Positions 14,301-23,900 of a stretch of DNA of 64,000 nt are shown here, in pieces. Within the stretch, counting starts at the first letter, position 1. Each line of letters begins with the position of its first letter. The position numbers and the translations under genes are program-made. This DNA is from Lineus longissimus (taxonomy: Eukaryota > Nemertea > Pilidiophora > Heteronemertea > Lineidae). A model generated the notes under the pieces. It had not been told where the DNA came from and did no database searches. It saw nothing but the letters and a program-made list of their open reading frames with translations. The stretch lies in NCBI RefSeq assembly GCF_910592395.1, contig NC_088326.1, positions 2,361,001-2,425,000 of the forward strand, written 5' to 3'.

Positions 14301-17300
14301 ATGAACATGTGCAATAAATAGTCCTAGGCCTACTTTTTAATATATAGGTCATAACTATGACTCATTTTGCGATACAAATGTTGTAATTCCCATGTTTCAC
14401 AATACTGATTGATAATCATGAAAAAGATCTTGTTCTCTTTATTTGAATTTCTTTCAGATGACAGACAGGGGTCAGACTCAGATATCTATTTCTCTTCTAG
14501 GAGAATAAGAATTATGTGTTTTTGCTATCAATTCAAAGCATTAAAGAAAATGAAAAGTATAAAAATATGTCCTTATGAAAGTCTTCCTCTATATCTCTTC
14601 AGTCAAACAGTCCATGGAACTGAATAAAAAGTTAGAATTTGTTAATAAGCATCACCTCTGCCAGATCGAAGAATACAAGTCAGACATTGCTAGATTAAAA
14701 CAGGAGAACATTGACCTGAAAGTTTTGATTGAAATACAGCCTCAAGACTTTGATCAGAGACTTACTGTGAAGACGCGAGAGATCGAGAAACTGAAACAGC
14801 AGTTAAGAAAGGTTTGTATTTCTGGGGTGGGACAGTTATAAACATGCCCCCCCCCCCCTCCTCCCCTCCCCCCAATTCTATCCACTCAAAATGAATTTAG
14901 GGCATGGGTGAAGAGGTGTAGAGGACTTGACCCCCAACCCCAGGCCAGCCGTCTCGGTTCTGCCCTCTGCCTTCTATTCTAAGAGCTCAAGGGACACCTA
15001 TAAAAAAGTGAAATCTAGGTTTTTTCAACCCGATTTTACCACATTTGGGCATGGGTAAGGCCACTTCCAATTTAGATTTATTTCAGATATGTTTCTTTCA
15101 TTTCTTTTCAGAAAGAAGAAGAGAGTGAAAAGTTCTTGAGACAAAATGAAGAATTAAAAGAAGAAAAACAGGTCGATATTCTGAACTTCCAGAACTTTTA
15201 AGATCTCAACAAAGACATTGAGGTTGTGACATTATCCACCGGTTGTTACATTGTCCTACCGGTTGTGACATTGTCCTACCGGTTGTGACATTGTCCTACC
15301 GGTTGTGACATTGTCCTAACGGTTGTGACATTGTCCTACCGGTTGTGAAATTGTCCTACCGGTTGTGACTTTGTCCTACCGGTTGTGACTTTGTCCTACC
15401 ATTAAAATGATGGAATAATGTCACAACCTCAAAATAAAGGCCATTGTTGAGATCTCAATGATAGGACCTCGGTGATGTCAGTGTTCAGATCCAAAGGTCT
15501 TGACTGTATAGGACATTGTCACTGCCTCAAATTTTATCTCAATGATGTTAAACTTCATAGGACCCATCTGAATTGATTCTCATGTAACCTTGTTATGTTT
15601 TGGCTTCTTAAAAAAGTTTACAGCGTCGCAATTCACCTGTCCATCTTGGAAAAGAGCGCTTAAAAACTATGACATCGCCGCGATTTTTCAGGCCTTAATC
15701 AAGTCCCTTGACAGCTCCCACCGACTGGTCGACCAGCAAGTCCAGTGCAACGAGCAGAATATTGCGGACATCGAACGTTTCGAGGGCGAGCTAAAGACCC
15801 TAACTGACAAATACAAGATTCTGACGGAGAAATATGATACTAAGGCAGCGGATTATGATAAAGAGTGTTCAGACCACCAGGAGGCACTTACTGAATGGAA
15901 GACACGGGTACGTCTGCTATTTGCCAATTCATGAGAAATATTGAGTTTAGAGCTTGACTGATGTAGCTCTGCTAACGTCAGCTGACCTCCAGGGTTCTCG
16001 GACTACGACTAGGACAGTATTGTCATGTGAGTAGGAGGAAATCAGAGACCTCGGGGGGAACCAACACTGTCGAAGCGAGTGGCCTCTCTATCACGAGTGC
16101 ACCCGGACCGACCGGATATCAAACATGGGACCTCGGGTGACAGGCGCTGATGTTTCTACTGCCTGTCCTGATATCAGTCACAAGACAGGCAGACCTGAAG
16201 CCTCAATGATTCCAGATGACTATCTTCCTTTCCAGGAGGATTCCCTGTCGAGTCGACTCCGATCTTTACAACAAGATCACGAAGCTTTGATAAAAGTGCA
16301 TGGTGATTTGGAGGACCTCAACTCATCCTGGGCCCAGATGAACATGAAGTTATTAGAGGATATCAAAGCTTTGAGGGTAGGAACATAAAATGTTGATAAC
16401 TCTGTGTCTTCCCTCCCTGTTTTGAAGCCTTCGGGCCGACACGTTCAAAACAGTACCACCAAGCAAAGTCGCTGTCCATTTTGAGGACACTTCGAACATG
16501 ATCAGATGTAGATACTTTCAATCTGATTGCAGGAGAAGTACGAAAAGGAGATGACAGATCAGTCTGTACAGACTGAAGAAAACGTCGAGGCTGCTGCTAC
16601 GCAGACTGAGGAGGATGTGATAGGTCGGATAACAGACTTGGAGAAGACAATCCTGATGAAGGACAAGAACAGTAGGGTCTATTTCTACGATCAAACTTTA
16701 GTTTCACTACCAATTTACCCAACTCTTTTGCGGTGCTTTTGGCGAAGTCACTAAAAAGATGTCTGTGCTTTGATATTGACAAACTCGTTTTTTGCTTTCG
16801 CCTAATAGATTGTCTCTTTTTGTTAGTCCAAAGCCTGAAAGACAAGGTGGATTTCTTCGAGGAGATCGCAAAGGAGGCGGGACATCTGAAAGAAATCATC
16901 GAAGAATTGAGGGCCGATGTGAAGAAAGCAGAGATCATTGAGTTATCCAAAGTGAAAAGTGAAGTTGGTAGGTGTTCTCAAAAGCGCATTGGTTGAACTA
17001 ATGTCCGTGTCTTTACTGCACCTCTAAGTATCCTGAATTAAAGAGGTTCGTCAAGTGACATCACGCTGCTGCCATGTTGGGGTCAAACCTTGGGGAAGTT
17101 GCAAAATCTTGTCGATCACAGCCACCTTCATCCAGAAATATTCATAATTGTTCAATATTTCCTTGCAGATCAAGTCACACAAACAGAAGGCACAATTACC
17201 ATCGAGGAATCTGTGCAAACCAGTCAAGATTTTGTTGCAAAGACTAATACAGCCTCAACAAATAATGTGGACAAATCAAATGAGGGCAATGTAGGGTCAC

Positions 17301-18983
17301 CAATGGTTCCCCTTCTTGACGATTCTGATGACAAGGTCGTCAAAGTTGTTGCCGAGCTATCAAGCGCAAGCTCTCAAGTCATCACAGAATCAGCTGATAT
17401 CATGGTGAAAAACCAGTGTCCGCTCAACTCATTTGAAGAGTCAAAAACTTTTAACCTGGATACCGATTGTAACCTGGAACTCCTGAACAAAGCTGTTGAA
17501 ACTATTGAAGACAGCGAAACGGTTTTTGAACATTCTGAGACTCAAAATATTGAGAGAAATTCAGGTAACAAACACAAGAGAAAGATGAATAAAGACCCAA
17601 TGAAAGACGACCAAAAAGTTGTTGATTCAGATACAAAATCACCAAAAGTTGCCACGGAAACTTCAGAATCCAAATCTCAAAAACTAGGAACAGAATCTCG
17701 AGTGAAGTATCTCGCAAGCATGATACAGCTAAACCTCCATGAAAAAGATGAGACCTTTAAATCGCAAGAGTTGAACGAAGCGCTGCATTCACGCCTCCGG
17801 AAAAAAGTGGCGCTGCTGAAGGGAGAGACAGAGAAGGACTCTGCGTTGAAGTCGTTGTCCGCTTTGTCCAACAAAGCTCCGCGGATCAATTCACCGAGAA
17901 ATCGTTTTCGATGTTTGGGCGTTTCTGGCGATTCTTTGAGTACAGCAAAACCTGGGGGTTCTTCACCAAAAACTAGAAGCAATGGTCCATCTCTTGCACT
18001 TTCTAGCAGCTTGAATAGTCCTCTCACCGCTAACTCAAGACTTGGGGCCCTGCGGCCAACTTTGGTAACAACTGTTACCAAATCGCTCGCAAAACCTGAA
18101 CCGATCTACGCAAATGCTCAACAAGGTTTGAAATCGCCTCCCGTGGCATTGTCTCCCGTGATTGTCTCCCCCTCCATTGTTGTTGGCAGTAAGGACAACA
18201 GTGCGTTTAGTAGCGTCAGTCAAAATACGCAAACGCCTGCAGTACCTGCTACGGAATCTCCAAAAGTTGGCTCAAGTATCAGAACGGGGATGGGAAATCT
18301 ACAAAGTCCGAGCCTGAGGTTGTTGTTGTCTACATCAGAACATTCTGACGTTGGGAAGAGGAAGTGTATGGAACTGGACGCTGGTGATGCTGCAGATTTG
18401 AATGGAAAGGGGCAGCCACTTGTAGGCAGAGATGGCGAGGAAGAAGATGAACCAAAGGCCGGTACAAGCGGGATATTGTTAGGTAGGCCATTGATTGATT
18501 TAATGTTAAGAACGTACTTCTAGACATCAGCACCGATACTTTTAAGGCATGTCCGACTGTTTGCTTGGTCAGAATTTACATTTTCAATAGGCCTACTTGC
18601 ATTTTTGAGTTCCTTACCCTGTTATCTCTAATATCAAGAAGATCCGTCGTTTTTTTTCAGACCCACTCCAGTCCAGACAGAAGTTTGCGAAACGTGTCCG
18701 CTTTGAGTCTCAGACAACGGAGCAGAGTTTTGAAGAACATTGGAGCAGCGTCCAGACGATCTTCATCGACCAGAATGAAGAATCTACCTTGGTATGCTTA
18801 CAAGGTTTATCTTTTTTGAGGGTCTAGTGGAAGCCCTGCTACAGAAAGGTAATAGTCCATTGAATTCAAAACTGAATAGTTTATCTCTCTTTTTAGGCAT
18901 CGTCACCTACGGCTGTCCCGGCGCCCCCTGTAGATGGTGAAGATCTCCTGTTCTCGGACGACGAAGAAGAAATTTTGATATGA
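2372..18983 (+). CDS. CCDC73: CCDC73-like coiled-coil protein, 14 coding exons
   Basis: Exons read by splice phase: 2372-3749, 3961-4073, 4268-4339, 4563-4745, 4892-5066, 14603-14811, 15112-15171, 15692-15907, 16236-16376, 16533-16671, 16827-16967, 17169-18482, 18661-18791, 18897-18983; all junctions stay in frame and give 1452 aa. Residues 1-460 are a Ser/Thr/Pro-rich, probably disordered exon. Residues about 485-940 are heptad-rich coiled coil. The block ending VEELRMRR (residue 497), then KYSLEKRV and MELNKKLEFVNK, matches in order the segments I know from vertebrate CCDC73 (EELRMRR, KYSLQKKV, QLNKRLSALNK). Residues 943-1380 are again disordered, and the tail is acidic (SDDEEEILI). The vertebrate protein has a short N-terminus, so the long first exon is a lineage difference or an alternative start. 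The function of CCDC73 is poorly known. Intron 5 hosts two minus-strand genes. Confidence 0.82.
3831..3891 (-). repeat. tRNA-derived SINE head fragment
   Basis: On the minus strand the segment shows a pol III A-box-like word (GGTGTAGTAGAATCGATGG) and, about 30 nt on, a B-box-like GGGTTCAACTCC, the arrangement of a SINE head derived from tRNA. It lies in intron 1 of the CCDC73-like gene. No intact tRNA cloverleaf could be drawn, so it is not called a tRNA gene. Confidence 0.35.
5322..5533. mobile_element. MITE-like repeat, CAGTAGAACCTC family (copy 1)
   Basis: Begins TATGGAACCTCCCTTAG and ends GAGAGAGGTCCTACTGTA, so the ends are inverted repeats of each other. The body is full of CTCTCTATTAAGGACACC-type words. 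Related copies lie at 36023-36185, 43537-43868 (split by a LINE), 45373-45450 (partial) and 62068-62245. No coding capacity; a non-autonomous DNA transposon is the likely nature. Confidence 0.55.
5666..9076 (-). CDS. Coiled-coil protein with CHORD-like C-terminus
   Basis: Two coding exons on the minus strand, 9076-8896 and 7098-5666, joined at a phase-1 intron with clean sites (ACA|GTAAGT donor, TTTCAG acceptor), give 537 aa. The start ATG at 9076 has G at -3 and +4. The middle is rich in Lys/Glu heptads (strong coiled coil around residues 365-410, weaker before) with basic, disordered stretches. The last 62 residues (from about 476) hold CxxC, then CxYHP, then WxCC, then GCC and EH: the Cys/His spacing resembles the CHORD zinc-binding module, but the first half is CxxC rather than the canonical pattern. 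I do not recognise the family and assign no function. The gene lies entirely inside intron 5 of the CCDC73-like gene, in opposite orientation. An upstream 5' UTR exon is possible. Confidence 0.72.
7729..7787. repeat. Dispersed repeat end, shared with 27170-27222
   Basis: The words AGGCAGGAGC, GGCCAGATTAA and GGTCTCTGCT/GGTGTCTCTGCT occur in the same order and spacing here and at 27170-27222 inside the SLC35F gene. This is the shared end of a dispersed element of unknown class. Confidence 0.4.
9077..11854. other. Intron/intergenic DNA without recognisable genes
   Basis: This part of CCDC73-like intron 5 lies between the two nested minus-strand genes. It is AT-rich in the middle (about 9600-10700). 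No open frame here has a family signature or paired splice sites. Confidence 0.5.
11855..13779 (-). CDS. Mab-21/cGAS-like nucleotidyltransferase-fold protein with in-frame stop
   Basis: Coding exons 13772-13297 and 12974-11855 on the minus strand, with 7 nt of 5' UTR after an acceptor at 13780. The first exon has the nucleotidyltransferase signature GST (residues 52-54) followed by EID (72-74). The second has the Mab-21 C-lobe: KIPWPRAAQEW, RKRRWP, GCHGIPK, then WKLSYAWAEQMI and, later, YHLKTAMFWVCEE with an LP-NYF motif. The intron is GC-AG: only the CAAG|GCGAGA donor keeps the frame. Codon 356 is TAA (12383-12385), in the middle of the domain; the same frame then continues for 175 codons of typical Mab-21 sequence to a stop at 11855. 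The residue where the third catalytic Asp is expected reads KFQCLF, so activity is doubtful. Mab-21/cGAS-like proteins include innate nucleic-acid sensors and are expanded in invertebrates. It is nested in CCDC73-like intron 5. Confidence 0.85.
12383..12385 (-). other. In-frame TAA inside the Mab-21 domain
   Basis: The context on the minus strand is CTGGACAAG TAA AAGATCAAC. The codons on both sides belong to one uninterrupted Mab-21 frame. A GTAAAA donor overlaps the stop, but no acceptor exists before the conserved YHLKT block, so splicing cannot remove it. Confidence 0.85.
15223..15400. repeat. 20-bp minisatellite, about 9 copies
   Basis: Nine head-to-tail copies of GTTGTGACATTGTCCTACCG with a few substitutions, in the intron between CCDC73-like exons 7 and 8. 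Flanking words AGATCTCAACAA (15201) and TTGTTGAGATCTC (15445) form an inverted repeat around the array, extended by GAGGTTGTGACATTAT on the left and its complement near 15415-15430. Confidence 0.9.
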
Positions 18984-20640
18984 TTGACAATCAGGGGAAA
19001 TGAAAAAGATCGGAAATAATTTGTGGAACTTTAAGAGTATCTTGACAATCAGAACAGAACCTTTACCCAACCCCTTCTTCTTAACACTGCTGGGTTGAGA
19101 AACCCACGGATATTTATAGATGATCCGTTACATTCCAGATTGGAGACTACAGTCTGCACTCTAATGGTAGATAGCAGCAATGCCGTTTCTCAGGTCTACC
19201 ACTTGTCCTCGGGAGAGACTTTTACCAACGAATCGATCAAATATGGCCTTGCAGGGGTGTACTGGGCGTTTAAGTAACATGTTCAAAGGTTGTGTAATCA
19301 TTTCAAGATCATTTATCAAGAAATATTGTATATAAATTGATTGTGATCATAATTGTTTTTAAAGTTTGAATATTATTTTGTTATCTTTTACGAGTTTAGA
19401 AAAGTTGTTTGAGAATTAAAAGTATTTTGATAACAAACTCTATGTTCCTAGTCTTTCTGTTTCTCCCTCATTTTAAATGGGGTTGTGACGTTGTCCTGGG
19501 TTTCGAAGGGGCCCCAGCCGAGGCAGCAAGAATGGGTGACTTACTGGATGCTAATAAGGGGCAGGTGGCAGCCAGCAACTGACCAACGTTGGTTGTGGCC
19601 CTCCGTTACTAATGGGCCCCCTGGAAAGCTCATGCCACCAGAGGCCACTGATGCTTTCTGTGGCTGTGAGATGGAATCTCCACCAAAGGCAAGGGTCCCG
19701 ATTGTCCTAAGGACAGGGGCTGTAAATGCGGTACCCGTCCATGAGCATCTCCAAGAAGGTTTCTTGAGTTGCCAAGTAAGGTACTTGGGCCTGTCTTCAA
19801 GAGCACAGCTAGTAGAGGATGGAACCCTACCGAGGGGAGAAGGGTGACCTGGTGAGTTGTATCAATGGCCAGTAGGACCCTCATGCGGTTTATCTAGGTC
19901 GTTGATCGGGAGATGGAATCTGCCAAAGGCAGGATGGTCCCGATGCTGTTTCTGCTACACGACACCTAATTGAAGTAAGCTATAAACACACTGCAGGCCA
20001 TCTACTGGGGCTGAAAGGGTGGATGTCGTCCTGGTTGCCGACAAATGGTACCCAGGTTCGAGATCGACTGGACAATAAGCACCCTGGGTGCCATTACACT
20101 AGACAAACAGCACCCAGCTTCTTCTTCTACACTTTTTCTATACCTACAACCGAGGTTGGCCCCACGCTCACGGAAATCACGTGTCACGATAACCACCATT
20201 TCGACTGATTGTCAAGAAAAATACGCAGCAAATCCATTCATTTTGTCATCACACAATTTTTCATTCTCTGAATATATCCCTCCTACATACCTTTTCTGAA
20301 TGAATCATCCGAAATGTGCTTTCAAAGGCCTATAGGCCTAAACGCGTTTTTTGCTGTTTATCTGTTCTTTTTATTTCGCGCACTGCTAATGCCGCAAGTA
20401 CCACGGCGCGAGATAAAACGAGATTGCAAGAAACGTCCTCGTCCCTAAGATCCGTAAGCCAGGCAAAAAGAAGCTGGGTGCTGTTTGTCTAGTGTAATGG
20501 CACCCAGGGTGCTTATTGTCCAGTCGATCTCGAACCTGGGTACCATTTGTCGGCACCCAGGACGACATCCACCCTTTCAGCTCTACTGGGTCTCCCAACA
20601 GCCTAAAAGAACAAATGAACTGTTATGTAAATTGATTTGT
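18984..20640. other. CCDC73-like 3' UTR and intergenic repeats
   Basis: Starts with the likely 3' UTR of the CCDC73-like gene; an ATTAAA at about 19416 could be its polyadenylation signal. From 19485 the sequence turns GC-richer, with an open frame (19485-19847, +) and two similar words GAGATGGAATCT...AAAGGCA (19667 and 19911). I read this as retroelement debris rather than a gene, and no family is recognisable. Confidence 0.4.
20005..20590. repeat. Fold-back element with 115-bp arms
   Basis: The segment 20008-20122 recurs as reverse complement at 20471-20585, nearly identical (only a few mismatches, for example GGTTGCCGAC against GGGTGCCGAC). The arms share GAGATCGACTGGACAATAAG and CACCCTGGGTGCC. 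The loop of about 350 bp has no gene. It sits just downstream of the likely SLC35F poly(A) site. Confidence 0.75.
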
Positions 20641-20646
20641 TTTATT
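20641..20646 (-). terminator. Polyadenylation signal AATAAA for SLC35F gene
   Basis: Minus-strand AATAAA (ATGAATAAAAC) about 280 bp after the SLC35F stop codon at 20924. It is the first good signal found downstream. Confidence 0.45.
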
Positions 20647-20923
20647 CATAAAAATAGCTTTTGTCATATTCATATTTGATATTTTTTATTAGAGAAGGTC
20701 TTAATAATACATAGGTGCAAAGGGTCAGGTTCCACTGTCCATATCAGGTGTATCCTTCATGACAGAAATGTCACAAACCAACAAATCAACCATTCACGTT
20801 ATCACCTTGATCTTGGCATAAGGCATATTGCCCATTGTCTTTAATATAGAGGTGTCCACTAAGGGAGATGCCACAGGTCAAAACTCCATCACAGAAATTT
20901 CACGAAGCAACAAGTCAATATTT

Positions 20924-23900
20924 TCACGTAGTCGTCATACTCTTTAACCTTGACCTTGGCATCGGGCTAATTGCCCGTTGTTGTACGCCCGACTCACTGT
21001 CCACCTTTTTCCAGTGGATGAGTTTCAGCATGGCGCGATCCCAGTTCTCGGGAAGAAGTAACAGCAAGAAGCCGAGAACGATCAAGATATACGCCGCAAT
21101 GTTCATCTCTTTGATGATGTATTTGTGGACTAAGATGTCGTAAGCTGAAACAGAGATTTTGAAATGTTGTGATACAAATTTTCGTATCATCTCAATCAGG
21201 TTGTTCAAGGGTAAATCTTGATTCCTGTTAGCCGACGACAGTTCTATCCCTATAATCCAAACATTTTCTCTCTCTATCCCATAGGTCGTATTTAGCAATC
21301 CAAGCACCCCAAAAATATCATTCCCCAACATTCATACTCCGGGGTTGGGAGAAGTCAATGCAAGACTGAGTGTCTCACTCAAGGACACTAAATCACTTTG
21401 TGGTGATCTGCAAATTGTCTTATGCTAGTTATAGAATCCAACTCTTCAAGTGTCTTACTCGAGGACCTACACTCACCTGCACATAATGGAATCCCAATGA
21501 TCATACCAGACTCGATAAATAAGTGATACGTGACAGTCATGCCAAAGTTAGACAGAATCTGGAATACTGAAAGTGGAAAATATGAAATATATTGATGATT
21601 ATATATATATAACCTGATAGATGTTAAAGCGAAATTTTTATATCAATTCAATTTATTGCACAACTATCAAAGGATAAGACAGTATGGCAATACATATATA
21701 CAAATACAACACATACAAAAATATTTTTAAAAGAAAGTTACATGTATATGGTAATTAAAATAAGACCACAATGACTTATTAATTAGTGCCCCTGAAGAGC
21801 TGTTTGTCTTTCTTCAAAGGCTTTCGAGATAAAAATAGCGGTATATCAATGCTGGTTTGGCAGTAATTCTTCAAAATATCACGAAAATGATATTCCTCTC
21901 AATCAACTAGACTTTGATGTTTTCACCCCAAATCTTGGTTCAGTAGTCAGACTGACATTGTCTTCCATGTCATCAAGAACATTTTTTTTGAAACAGGATA
22001 CAGACGACGACGACGGACGACGGACACTGCGCTGTTGTATCGACTTCCCTACGGTGAGCCAATAACCAAGATGATCTTACATTTCAGATCTGCCGCAAAA
22101 AGACCGAATCAAGAAATATTGCACTCAACTGTCAAAACAAGCCACCAACTTAAACGAAAACATCAAACAAGCATTTTCATTTGAAGAAGAAAAAAAACTC
22201 AATAAAGGAGTGTCTATATTGGCACGATGAATAATGCATCAAATATATTGCCAATAGCAAAAAGTAGTAAATTTAGATCTGACTTGTTTGTGTGGTTGCC
22301 ATGGAGATATCGACAGCCGTGCCCTTAGATTGATTCATATGTATCAAGGGATGTTTTTGTTGATATAAAAGTACAGTCAGTGTACTTGATAACTCGGGCG
22401 GAGCCTGTGCAACATTTGGCCGCTGTAGCGCTTGGGATGCGAAATTAGGGCTTTACAACCACACCCTTGGTGTCCATTACTACACTTGACTGAAGATTGT
22501 CATAAAACTTTTTTCATCTTGCTTCACACTACAAATCAGGCCTGTATCAAGCATTCTGGTCTTGGGGGGCAAAGGTTTTCTTTCGTGGCAGGGATGGAAG
22601 GAGGGGCAAAATACAAATGTTTGTCTCTCCCCCCGTTCCCCTTCTAGATACAGACCAGAAAACTGATTGCCGAGGACACTGCCAACTTAGGCCTTGTGTG
22701 TGTGTCAAGATTCCTTTTCAAGATGGCCTGCTCATATGATAGGAGTCACCTCACAAGTTCTTGTGAGATAACCCCTCCTCATTCTAGCAAGTCAAGCTCA
22801 ACAGCACTGACTCTCGTTATGGTGCTAATGCACACTCCAATCACTCAAGATAATGATTAATTAGTTTTACTCAATATGTTACCAAGGAAACATAGGTCAT
22901 CAATATTCATCACTTTAGGTAATAACTAAGCAACGACTATCAGGGCGATGAGATTTCTTCTGAGGTGTAGGCGACCTCATCTTTCAGGACGGTCATTAAA
23001 GAGGAATAGAGGAAGGAGCTCAGAGTCAAATTGAGTCAAACTGGGGTGTACAGAGTTAGGATATGGTAGTGTTTGATTTCAGCAATAATCATATACCTCA
23101 TGAAAGTTCTGTATGTGGTGAAAAATGGGAGAGATCCCTATAGGCAACTTTTAAGGGTGCAGAGAAGTACCACTTCGTCAGGAGCATAGCCACCACTACC
23201 GGGGGGGGGGGGGGGGGGGCACCCCTGAAAATACTTGAATTTATAATGCTCTCAACACCTATAAGCGTCAATTTCATTTTCGTCTTACCTAGTGCTGATC
23301 CGGCAGCCCCAGTGACAAATTTCCAGGATATCGTGTCCCAAGCGATCGGCTCTGCCCCCGTTAAGTACAATACGAGGAAAATGGGCCACATCGTCAACAG
23401 ATTGAAAATGGCTGGAAAAGATATCAGTCAGAACATTTGAGGAAAGTGGGCCACATCGTCAACAGATTGAAAATGGCTGGAAAAGATATCAGTCAGAACA
23501 TTTGAGGAAAGTGGGCCACATCGTCATCAGATTGAAAATGGCTGGAAAAGATATCAGTCAGAACATTTGAGGAAAATGGGCCACATCGTCAACAGATTGA
23601 AAATGACTGGAAAATATATCAGTCAGAACATTATTTAGATGCATAATCTATTCGTTCAAATATTTGAAAAATGAGCTTGAATTTGAAAATTTCCTAAAAT
23701 TATAATTCCTACTCACCAAGACATGAAAGGAACAGTGACACCTGGCCGTAATCAGCGTCACCAACCATCCGCTTAAACACAACCTGAAATACACCATTAT
23801 ACAGGGTGTTGAAAATGTCAGCTCTCTTTATTGAAGAAACGTTTGGAAAAGAACAATCCTGAACAATCAATTCACAGAAGCTTGCTGACACAAATTCCAC

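Noticed and set aside
19485-19847. 120-codon plus-strand frame after CCDC73
   Set aside because: GTG or internal start, no recognisable domain, sits in repeat-like sequence with duplicated words; probably retroelement debris.
20045-20110. Possible tRNA gene (GGTTCGAGATC B-box-like word)
   Set aside because: No acceptor stem or anticodon arm can be formed; the word lies in the arm of a fold-back repeat.
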